Origin: JAAZPG01 sp012797375 | GTDB taxonomy: Bacteria; Acidobacteriota; Aminicenantia; Aminicenantales; UBA4085 | Length of the DNA: 9,996 nucleotides | NCBI GenBank assembly: GCA_937868205.1 | Contig: CALMMC010000060.1 | Span: 1 to 9,996 of the forward strand | Reading direction: 5' to 3' | Part shown: one piece after another, positions 1 through 6,145 of the stretch | Position numbering within the stretch: position 1 is the first letter of the stretch | Layout of the letters: each line of letters starts with the position of its first letter | Program-made: the position numbers and the translations under genes | Notes under the pieces: generated by a model | What the model saw: the letters and a program-made list of their open reading frames with translations, nothing else | Database searches by the model: none | Told to the model about the DNA's origin: nothing

Positions 1-69
1 GGTATGGGCACGGTGAAACGAGGGGTGACTGGAGAGGGTGAGTGTATGCCTGGGAAGTATTTTTTTTTT
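1..69. other. Non-genomic read noise and poly-T preceding adapter
   Basis: This low-complexity stretch carries many GGTG/GAGGG-like runs and ends in ten T residues (60-69) directly abutting the P7 adapter. Illumina reads that run through a short insert and past the end of the P7 oligo typically give poly-A and then noise. Reverse-complemented, that is exactly this arrangement: noise, poly-T, P7. I infer that it is not part of the organism's genome. I see no gene in it. Confidence 0.9.
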
Positions 70-135
70 CAAGCAGAAGAGGGCATACGATATGCTCAGG
101 AGTCTCGTGGGCTCGGAGATGTGTATAAGAGACAG
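70..135 (+). other. Illumina Nextera P7 adapter, i7 barcode and Tn5 mosaic end (contamination)
   Basis: Positions 70-93 match the 24-nt Illumina P7 oligo with two mismatches (at 81 and 91). Positions 94-101 (GCTCAGGA) are an 8-nt index, whose reverse complement TCCTGAGC is Nextera index N704 as I recall it. Positions 102-135 match the Nextera read-2 transposon adapter exactly. They end in the 19-bp Tn5 mosaic end at 117-135, so genomic sequence begins at 136. This is a library-preparation artefact left at a contig end, not a biological transposon, and it interrupts the 3' end of cysS. Confidence 0.97.
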
Positions 136-1375
136 GTTCGGGGAGGACGGCCAGCACGTCGTCCACTTGAGAGACGAAGGAACGGAGCGCCCGGGCCTCA
201 TCCGCCCCGATTTTTTCTTCCCGGATCAGGGAATTGGCCTTGCGGATCAGGTCGTAGAGGGCCGTGAGGGCGGACGAGACATTGAGGTCGTCTCCCAATC
301 CGTCGCGGAATTCAGCGTCCGCCTCGGCGATCAGGGGACCGGCCAGGCCCGAGCCGGCGTCCGGGAAGGCGCGATGCTCGAGCTCGTAGACGAAATCGGT
401 GATCCGCTTCAGGGCCGCGGCCGCTTGGTCCAGCGCCTCGAAGGTGAAATTCAGGACTTTCCGGTAATGGGTGGAGATGAGGAACATCCGGAGGACGGAG
501 GGATCCACCCGCCGGGTTTCGACGAGGTCATCGAGAGAGTAAACGTTGCCCTTGGACTTGGACATCTTCTCCCCGTCGACGATGAGGTGGTGGCAGTGGA
601 GCCAGTACCGGACGAACGGCTTTTCGAAATAGGCCTCGGATTGGGCGATTTCATTCTCGTGATGGGGGAAGATATTGTCCACGCCGCCGCAATGGATGTC
701 GAAGGTCGGCCCGAGAAAGGCCGCGCTCATGGCCGAGCATTCGATGTGCCAGCCCGGCCGGCCCGGCCCGATCTCCGTCTCCCAGAAGGGCTCGCCCTCC
801 TTGGGGGCTTTCCACAAGGCGAAATCGCGGGCGCTTTCCTTTTCGTACTCGTCCGTTTCCAGCCGGGCGCCGATCCGGGACGTCGTCCGGAGGGCCTCGA
901 CGTCGATCCCCGAGAGCCGCCCGTAAGAGGGGAACTTGGAGATGTCGAAATAGATCGATCCCTCCTTCCGGTAAGCGACGCCCTTGTCGAGCAGGCCCTT
1001 GATGATCCGGACCATGTCGGGAATGTGCTCCGTCGCCCGGGGATAATGATCGGCCGGGTGGATCCGGAGCGTCTTAAGGCCGGCGAAAAACGACTCGATG
1101 AAGGGGGCGGTGTACTCCCGGAGGGAAAGACCGGCCGTTCGGGCATCCCGGATCGTCTTGTCGTCCACGTCGGTCAAGTTCATGACCTGGATGGTTTTGT
1201 ACCCGGAAAAACGGAGAAACCGGAGGAGCAGGTCCTCAAAGACGTACGCCCGGAAATTCCCGATGTGGGGAACGTTGTAGACGGTTGGTCCACAGGTGTA
1301 GACGCGGACTTCGCCCGGAACGAGCGGCAGGAATTCCTCCTCCCGGCCGCTGAGGGTGTTGTGAAAACGAATCAT
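136..1375 (-). CDS. cysS: Cysteinyl-tRNA synthetase, C-terminus missing
   Basis: This cytoplasmic class I aminoacyl-tRNA synthetase charges tRNA-Cys with cysteine using ATP. Reading down from the ATG at 1375-1373, 413 genomic codons are visible. The N-terminal Rossmann catalytic core carries the HIGH-type motif as HIGN (37-40), followed by a TDVDDK stretch (68-73). The KMSKS loop is intact (270-274). The four residues that bind the catalytic zinc in the E. coli enzyme are present as C28, C213, H238 and E242. An anticodon-stem-contact/DALR-like helical region follows to about residue 413. Family members are about 460-490 residues, so roughly 50-75 residues are lost at the adapter junction. The frame stays open through the adapter to base 1, so any extra residues there are spurious. 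It is transcribed divergently from the lysine operon. The start is supported by the typical N-terminus (MIRFHNTLSG), with a purine-rich GAGGGG just upstream. Confidence 0.96.
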
Positions 1376-1384
1376 GGGCCCCTC

Positions 1385-1390
1385 ATTATA
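1385..1390 (-). promoter_or_regulatory. Possible cysS -10 box very close to the start codon
   Basis: On the minus strand the hexamer is a perfect TATAAT. Only nine bases separate it from the cysS ATG, and a GAGGGG Shine-Dalgarno-like run lies between. The region 17 bases upstream (TTCTTT) is a poor -35. If used, transcription would start within a few bases of the ATG and the message would be nearly leaderless, lacking the SD. It may equally be a chance match, with the real promoter further upstream. Confidence 0.3.
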
Positions 1391-1422
1391 CCGGCTCCCT
1401 CGTCGAAAAAGAAGAATCGGAT

Positions 1423-1451
1423 TTGACCGCGTCGTGAAATTATGCCATAAT
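1423..1451 (+). promoter_or_regulatory. Sigma70-type promoter with extended -10 for the lysine operon
   Basis: A TTGACC -35 (1423-1428), a 17-base spacer and a CATAAT -10 (1446-1451) match the sigma70 consensus at four or five of six positions each. A TGn extension (1443-1445) sits directly before the -10. Transcription would start near 1458, about 35 bases before the ATG at 1493. The stretch is clearly AT-richer than the coding DNA around it. This is the only good promoter seen ahead of the three-gene lysine/MEMO operon. Confidence 0.7.
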
Positions 1452-1455
1452 GTAT

Positions 1456-1484
1456 CTTAACTCATACCAAATCAATCATTTAAG
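1456..1484. repeat. Imperfect palindrome overlapping leader and Shine-Dalgarno
   Basis: The 10-base arms CTTAACTCAT (1456-1465) and ATCATTTAAG (1475-1484) are inverted repeats matching at 8 of 10 positions, with a perfect outer CTTAA/TTAAG. A 9-base AT-rich spacer separates them. The left arm lies at the predicted transcription start and the right arm overlaps the Shine-Dalgarno (AAGGG, 1482-1486). It could be an operator for a dimeric regulator or a weak leader hairpin that masks the SD. Function is inferred only from its position. Confidence 0.4.
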
Positions 1485-1492
1485 GGTGTATA

Positions 1493-2803
1493 ATGAAAAA
1501 CGTCATCGCTCTCCGCCGAGAGGACAGAAACCCGTTCGAGAAACGAGTCGCCCTCATCCCCAGCCATGTCCGCGAACTTGTCAAAGATCACGGCGTGAAG
1601 TTCCTCGTCCAGCCCGCTCCGATCCGGGTGTTCGTGGACGACGATTTCAAGCGCGAGGGGGCCAAGGTGGAGGAGGATCTCTCTTCCGCCGCGGTCATTC
1701 TCGGCATCAAGGAAATGCCCGACTCGATTTTCGAGAAGGACAAGGTCTACGTCTTCTTCTCCCATACGATCAAGGGGCAGAAAGCCAACATGCCGATGCT
1801 CCGGCGCATGATCGAGACGAAAAGCACGCTGATCGATTATGAAAAGATCGTCGACGAGAAGGGCCGGCGGCTGGTCTTTTTCGGCCGCCAGGCCGGCACC
1901 GCCGGGATGATCGAATCCTTTTGGGCCCTGGCCCGCCGGCTGGACGCCGAAGGCCTGCCCCATCCCTTCGGCCCGATCCGGCGCATGATCGATTACGCGA
2001 GCCTGGTCGAGGCGAAGGAAACGATCAACGAGATCGGGGAGGGGATTCGAAAGGACGGCCTCCCGGCCCATCTCGTTCCGTTCATCTGCGGCTTCACGGG
2101 CTACGGCCACGTCTCCCAAGGCGCCCAAGAAGTCTTCGACATCCTGCCGGAAGTGGAAATCCCGGCCGAAGAGTTCGATGCTTTCCTCGCCGCCGGAAAT
2201 TTCTCGGCCCACCGCCTCTACAAGATCGTCTTCCGGGAGGAGCATCTCGTCCGTCCCCGGGATCCCGGCCGGCCGTTCGATCTCCAAGATTATTACGACC
2301 GCCCGGAGGGATATGTCCCGGTCCTGGAATCCTTCCTGCCCCATTTACAGCTTCTCGTCAACGGCATCTATTGGGCCCCCAAGTACCCGCATTTCGTCTC
2401 CAAGAAATTCGTTCGCGAGCTGTATGCCGCGCCCGGCCGGCCGAAGCTGCGGGTCATCGCCGACATCTCCTGCGATATCGAGGGCGGAATCGAGTGCACG
2501 GTCAAGGACACCGATCCCCACAATCCCGTGTACGTCTATGACCCGGTCAAGGACGCGGCCGTCGACGGCGTCGAGGGCCGGGGACCGGTCATCATGTCGG
2601 TCTACAATCTTCCGGCCGAGATTCCCTTGGAATCGTCGGTTTTCTTCAGCCAAACCCTCAAGCCGTTCATTCCGGCGATCGCCCGGGCGGATTTCCGGGG
2701 AACGTTCGAGGCTTGCGAGCTTCCCGATCCGATCAAGAAAGCGGTCATCCTGTTCCGCGGGGAATTCACCCCGGCTTATCAATACATGAAGGAGTTCGTG
2801 TGA
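1493..2803 (+). CDS. Lysine-2-oxoglutarate reductase (saccharopine-forming), AASS N-terminal type
   Basis: It is predicted to condense L-lysine with 2-oxoglutarate, using a reduced nicotinamide cofactor, to form saccharopine, the first step of lysine breakdown by the saccharopine route. The 436-residue protein follows the LKR half of animal AASS along its whole length. An alanine-dehydrogenase/PNT-type N-domain opens with RRED and a downstream EKRVALIP (8-23). It is followed by FFSHTIKGQ (88-96), IDYEK (114-118) and FGRQAGTAGM (130-139). The nucleotide-binding half has a glycine-rich GYGHVSQG loop (203-210), NGIYW (290-294) and DISCDIEGG (324-332). No signal peptide or membrane segment is seen, so it is cytoplasmic. 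The ATG at 1493 has AAGGG six bases upstream. The saccharopine dehydrogenase gene begins 31 bases after its stop, and that pairing is the strongest support for function. A related alanine/saccharopine dehydrogenase-like activity is less likely. Confidence 0.9.
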   Translation: MKNVIALRREDRNPFEKRVALIPSHVRELVKDHGVKFLVQPAPIRVFVDDDFKREGAKVEEDLSSAAVILGIKEMPDSIFEKDKVYVFFSHTIKGQKANMPMLRRMIETKSTLIDYEKIVDEKGRRLVFFGRQAGTAGMIESFWALARRLDAEGLPHPFGPIRRMIDYASLVEAKETINEIGEGIRKDGLPAHLVPFICGFTGYGHVSQGAQEVFDILPEVEIPAEEFDAFLAAGNFSAHRLYKIVFREEHLVRPRDPGRPFDLQDYYDRPEGYVPVLESFLPHLQLLVNGIYWAPKYPHFVSKKFVRELYAAPGRPKLRVIADISCDIEGGIECTVKDTDPHNPVYVYDPVKDAAVDGVEGRGPVIMSVYNLPAEIPLESSVFFSQTLKPFIPAIARADFRGTFEACELPDPIKKAVILFRGEFTPAYQYMKEFV

Positions 2804-2834
2804 GGGAATCATCCTCACGGAAAGAGAGAAACCG

Positions 2835-4157
2835 ATGAAACACTTGCTCGTCATCGGGGCCGGCTTCGTCGCCGGCCCGCTGGTCCGCACGTTCCTGGAA
2901 AAACCGGATGTCCGGGTTACGGTGGCTGACATCGAGCCGGAAAAAGCCCGGGCCCTGACCGGAACGCATGAGCGCGGCCGGGCCGTCGTCCTCGACCTGA
3001 ACGACGAAGCCGCCTTGAGGAATGAAATCAAGGGGGCCGATCTCGTCGTCAGCCTTGTGCCCTACGTCTTTCACCCGGTCGTCGCCCGGCTCTGCCTGGC
3101 TGAAAAAAAGAACTTGGTCACCACCTCTTATGTCAGCGAGGCCATGCGGTCTCTGGACGCGGACGCCCGCCGGGCGGGGATCATTTTTCTCAATGAAGTC
3201 GGCCTCGATCCGGGAATCGACCACATGGAAGCCATGAAGGGCATCGACGGCATCCGGAGCCGGGGCGGGCGCGTTCTGGGCTTCCGGTCTTATTGCGGGG
3301 GCCTGCCGGCTCCCGAGGCCGACACGAATCCCTTCGGCTACAAGTTTTCCTGGAGCCCGAGGGGCGTTCTTTTGGCCGGAAAAAACGAGGCCCGCTATCT
3401 CAAGGACGGCCGGGAGGTCGTCATTCCCGCGGCCGATCTTTTCTTGAACGCCGAAACGATCGAAATCCCCGGCTTGCCCGCGTTTGAGGGATATCCCAAC
3501 CGGAATTCCCTTTCATACTTGGAGACCTACGGCATCCCGGAGGCCCGGGACATATTCCGGGGGACGCTCCGGTGGCCGGGATGGTGCGAGACGCTGAAGA
3601 AGATAGGCGACTGGGGCCTTCTGGATGCCAAGGAATCGGATTGGACCGGCCTGACCCGGCGGCCGTTCCTGGCACGGACAGCCGGCCTGCCGGACGGCGC
3701 CGACCTGCGCCGGGAGCTGGCCGCCCGCTGGAAAATCGATCCGGAGGCGAAGCTCCTGGACCGGTTGGCCTGGCTGGGACTGTTCGAGGACGGTCCGCTT
3801 CCCGGAAAATCCGGATCGCCCCTGGATCTTCTGGAAAAGCTGATGCTGGCCAAGATGCTCTATGCCCCGGGCGAACGGGACATGGTCGTGCTCCAGCACG
3901 AATTTCGAGCCGCCTTCCCGGATGGAACGGCCGAGCGGACCGTTTCGACGCTCATCGATTACGGGATCCCCGGAGGAGACACCTCCATGTCCCGGACGGT
4001 CGGCCTGCCGGCGGCGGCCGCGGCCGATCTCGTCCTGAAGGGCCGTCTGAACCGAACCGGCGTGCTGACTCCGGTGACGCCCGACGTCTACGGCCCCATT
4101 TTGGCCGAGCTGAAGTCCCGCGGCCTCGTTTTCCGCGAGGAAACGATCAGCGAATGA
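2835..4157 (+). CDS. Saccharopine dehydrogenase (glutamate-forming), AASS C-terminal type
   Basis: It is predicted to oxidise saccharopine with NAD(P)+ to L-glutamate and 2-aminoadipate 6-semialdehyde, the second step after the upstream reductase. The 440-residue protein matches the SDH half of animal AASS. An N-terminal Rossmann fold has GAGFVAG (8-14) and an acidic D32 at the end of the second strand, which usually favours NAD+ over NADP+ (inference). Next comes a VSLVPYVFHP segment. The catalytic domain has VGLDPGIDHM, SYCGGLPAPE (152-161), KFSWSP (170-175), EGYPNR (218-223) and RGTLR. Its C-terminus (DVYGPILAELKSRG) also resembles the AASS end. The ATG at 2835 gives the expected short lead-in to the glycine loop, with a purine-rich AAAGAGAG before it. 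The next gene starts 22 bases after the stop, so all three genes look co-transcribed. No aminoadipate-semialdehyde dehydrogenase is in the window. Confidence 0.93.
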   Translation: MKHLLVIGAGFVAGPLVRTFLEKPDVRVTVADIEPEKARALTGTHERGRAVVLDLNDEAALRNEIKGADLVVSLVPYVFHPVVARLCLAEKKNLVTTSYVSEAMRSLDADARRAGIIFLNEVGLDPGIDHMEAMKGIDGIRSRGGRVLGFRSYCGGLPAPEADTNPFGYKFSWSPRGVLLAGKNEARYLKDGREVVIPAADLFLNAETIEIPGLPAFEGYPNRNSLSYLETYGIPEARDIFRGTLRWPGWCETLKKIGDWGLLDAKESDWTGLTRRPFLARTAGLPDGADLRRELAARWKIDPEAKLLDRLAWLGLFEDGPLPGKSGSPLDLLEKLMLAKMLYAPGERDMVVLQHEFRAAFPDGTAERTVSTLIDYGIPGGDTSMSRTVGLPAAAAADLVLKGRLNRTGVLTPVTPDVYGPILAELKSRGLVFREETISE

Positions 4158-4166
4158 ATTCAGAAT

Positions 4167-4175
4167 AGGGGAGGG
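4167..4175 (+). promoter_or_regulatory. Strong Shine-Dalgarno of the MEMO gene
   Basis: The run AGGGGAGGG lies about five bases before the ATG at 4180. It is the best ribosome-binding site of the first operon and fixes the start of the MEMO gene, which lies just 22 bases after the saccharopine dehydrogenase stop. Confidence 0.6.
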
Positions 4176-4179
4176 CGCC

Positions 4180-4986
4180 ATGAAACGCGCGGCCGCGGTC
4201 GCCGGTTCGTTTTACCCGGCAAGCGCCTCGGAGCTGCGGAGAATGCTCGGGTCGCTCGTCGATCCAGCCCGGAAAAAAGTAAAGGCCGCGGCCGTCGTCT
4301 GTCCCCACGCCGGGTACGTGTATTCCGGCGCCGTCGCCGGAGCCGTCTATTCCTCCGTCGAGATGCCCGGAACGTTCGTTATCCTGGCTCCGGCCCACCG
4401 GCCGCAGAGGCCGGCCTTCGCGATCATGAGCGAGGGCTCTTGGGAAACCCCGCTGGGATCCGTCCCGGTGGATGAAGAGCTGGCGGCCGCGATCCGGGCG
4501 AAGTGCCCGGCAGTCGTCGACGATCCGGCCGCCCATGCCGCCGAGCATTCGCTGGAAGTGCAGATCCCGTTCCTCCAGTATCTGCGGAAATCGCCGGCGA
4601 TCGTCCCCCTCAACGTCTCCGCCCGGGCGGATTTCCCCCGGCTGCGGGAGGCCGGAGAAGCGATCGCCGCCGCCGTTCGCGAAAGCGGGAAGGACGTCCT
4701 CCTGGTGGCCAGCACGGATATGAGCCATTACATCAGCGCCGCCCGGGCGAAGCTGTTGGACGGCTTGGCCATCGACCGGATTCTCGCCCTCGACGCGCGG
4801 GGTCTCGTTGAAACGGTGTTCGACAACGACATCAGCATGTGCGGCGTCCTGCCCACGGCCGCGGTCGTCGTCGCGGCCGCCGCCCTCGGGGCGACCCGGG
4901 CCGAGCTGGTGGCCTACGCGAACTCGGGGGAGGTCACGGGCGACGACCGGGAGGTCGTGGCTTACGCCGGACTGAGGATTTATTAA
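4180..4986 (+). CDS. amrB: MEMO-family protein (AmmeMemoRadiSam system protein B)
   Basis: This 268-residue protein belongs to the MEMO1 family, structurally related to class III extradiol (LigB-type) dioxygenases. Its enzymatic role in bacteria is unsettled. It opens with the family's AGSFYP (8-13), then PHAGYVYSG (42-50), a histidine in APAH (70-73), EHSLEVQIPFLQ (122-133), TDMSHY (179-184) and MCG (220-222). H43, H73 and C221 correspond in position to the metal-binding His/His/Cys triad described for human MEMO1, as I recall it. The usual GPNH is replaced here by APAH, keeping the histidine. There is no signal peptide. In many genomes this gene is adjacent to AMMECR1-domain and radical-SAM genes. 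Neither is seen here; it follows the lysine genes instead, probably in the same transcript. The family call is firm, but the function is not known. Confidence 0.9.
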   Translation: MKRAAAVAGSFYPASASELRRMLGSLVDPARKKVKAAAVVCPHAGYVYSGAVAGAVYSSVEMPGTFVILAPAHRPQRPAFAIMSEGSWETPLGSVPVDEELAAAIRAKCPAVVDDPAAHAAEHSLEVQIPFLQYLRKSPAIVPLNVSARADFPRLREAGEAIAAAVRESGKDVLLVASTDMSHYISAARAKLLDGLAIDRILALDARGLVETVFDNDISMCGVLPTAAVVVAAAALGATRAELVAYANSGEVTGDDREVVAYAGLRIY

Positions 4987-5050
4987 GAGTCGAGGCGCCT
5001 GGGCCCCGGAGCGGCGGGCGCGTTTGTCCAGGAGGGCCGCCGCTGATTCG

Positions 5051-5079
5051 TTGACAGGCTCGCCGTCCTCTTATAAAAT
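5051..5079 (+). promoter_or_regulatory. Sigma70-type promoter of the hrcA heat-shock operon
   Basis: A perfect TTGACA -35 (5051-5056), a 17-base spacer and a TAAAAT -10 (5074-5079) form a near-consensus vegetative promoter. The expected start site near 5086 falls inside the AAGGA Shine-Dalgarno (5084-5088) and about eight bases before the hrcA ATG, so the leader would be almost absent. An alternative TATAAA (5072-5077) has a poorer 15-base spacing. No CIRCE inverted repeat (TTAGCACTC-N9-GAGTGCTAA) is seen in 4987-5093. The upstream part of that gap (4987-5050) is GC-rich with no clear terminator. Confidence 0.75.
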
Positions 5080-5093
5080 TTTCAAGGACGAAG

Positions 5094-6140
5094 ATGAAAA
5101 ATCAGGAGTTACGGGAGAAAGACCGGCTGGTCCTGGCCGCGGCCGTCGAGCTGTACCTGAAAACCGGCCTGCCCGTCTCGTCCGGCGCCATTCACCAAAA
5201 GAAAGTCCTGACGGATTCCCCGGCGACCATCCGCAATATCCTCGTCCGCCTGGGGGAGAGGGGCTACCTTTCGCAGCCCCACGCCTCGTCCGGGCGGATT
5301 CCGACCGACCGCGGGCTCCGCTTCTACGTCAACAGCCTGCTGGCGGGCGTCCCCCTGACCTTCGACCGGATCAACCTGTTCGCCGAAGACCTTTCCCTCG
5401 GCGGGAGCGATCTCCCCGGCATTCTCCACCAGGCTTCCCGGGTGTTGGCCGATCAATCCGACAGCCTGGGATTCGTCATCCAACCCCGGATCTCGCGCAT
5501 CCACTTCCGCCATATCCGCTTCATCCAGATCGCCGCGGGCAAGGTGATGATCATCCTGATGACGCCCTTTCAGCTGGTCTTGACCGAAATCGTTCCGACC
5601 GATACGACTTTCGACCAGGTGGAGCTCGACCGGGCCTCCCAGTATATCAACGCCTCGTTCAGCGGCCGGACGCTGTCGCAAGTGCGGGATTGCGTCCTTG
5701 AGGAGCTGGGCAAATCGACGTCCAAGTTCGAGCGGGCCTTGTCCCGCCTGACGAGCCTCCTGAAAGCCTCGATCCAGCAGGATGACATGGAGGATCCGAT
5801 CATCGTCCAGGGAGCGTCCCGGCTCATCGGCAAATTCGAGAAAGCCGATCTCCCGCGGTTGAAAATGCTGTTTCAAAATATCGAGGAGAAGGCCTCCCTG
5901 GCCAAGCTCCTTTCGGAATTCATCGCCCTGGACCGGGTCAAGGTCCTGATCGGATCGGAATCCAACATGCCCGAGATCTCCGACTGCGCCCTGGTCCTCT
6001 CCCATTACGGGGACCGGACCCAAGTTTTGGGATCCCTCGGCATCATCGGCCCCAAGCGGATCCCCTATGATAAAATCATCCCCCTGGTCGATAACGTCGC
6101 GCAAAAAATCAGCCGGACCATATCCGGGGCGAGCTCCTAG
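5094..6140 (+). CDS. hrcA: Heat-inducible transcription repressor HrcA
   Basis: This 348-residue DNA-binding repressor of class I heat-shock genes is of usual family length. In characterised bacteria it binds the CIRCE operator and needs GroEL to stay active. The N-terminal winged helix is clear. The block at residues 42-79 begins SPATIRN and runs through GYLSQPHASSGRIPTD to RFYV, close to the HrcA signature, although ASSGR replaces the commoner TSAGR. A GAF-like middle domain follows. The C-terminal region has the typical GSE, SDCALVLSHYGD and GSLGIIGPKRIPYDKIIPLV segments. The ATG at 5094 lies right after the promoter, with AAGGA five bases upstream. It is the first gene of hrcA-grpE-dnaK-dnaJ, which suggests autoregulation, but no CIRCE is visible, so its target site here is unclear. 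Confidence 0.95.
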   Translation: MKNQELREKDRLVLAAAVELYLKTGLPVSSGAIHQKKVLTDSPATIRNILVRLGERGYLSQPHASSGRIPTDRGLRFYVNSLLAGVPLTFDRINLFAEDLSLGGSDLPGILHQASRVLADQSDSLGFVIQPRISRIHFRHIRFIQIAAGKVMIILMTPFQLVLTEIVPTDTTFDQVELDRASQYINASFSGRTLSQVRDCVLEELGKSTSKFERALSRLTSLLKASIQQDDMEDPIIVQGASRLIGKFEKADLPRLKMLFQNIEEKASLAKLLSEFIALDRVKVLIGSESNMPEISDCALVLSHYGDRTQVLGSLGIIGPKRIPYDKIIPLVDNVAQKISRTISGASS

Positions 6141-6145
6141 GAAAA

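Noticed and set aside
117..135. Tn5 mosaic end, which could suggest a transposon insertion
   Set aside because: It is embedded in the complete Nextera adapter with barcode and P7, so it comes from library tagmentation and not from a resident transposon.
38..1426. 462-codon plus-strand open frame
   Set aside because: It starts in read noise, crosses the adapter, and the rest is antisense to a clear cysS with all zinc and HIGH/KMSKS residues.
1472..2344. 290-codon minus-strand frame opposite the LKR gene
   Set aside because: Its composition mirrors the GC-rich codons of the real gene on the other strand, and it has no recognisable domain.
4987..5045. GC-rich inverted segments after the MEMO gene as a terminator
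   Set aside because: Short GGCG/CGCC complementarities exist, but there is no clean stem and no T-tract, so I cannot support a terminator call.
5109..6104. 331-codon minus-strand frame spanning almost all of hrcA
   Set aside because: HrcA is unmistakable on the plus strand. Long antisense frames are expected in GC-rich DNA, and this one is a shadow without motifs.
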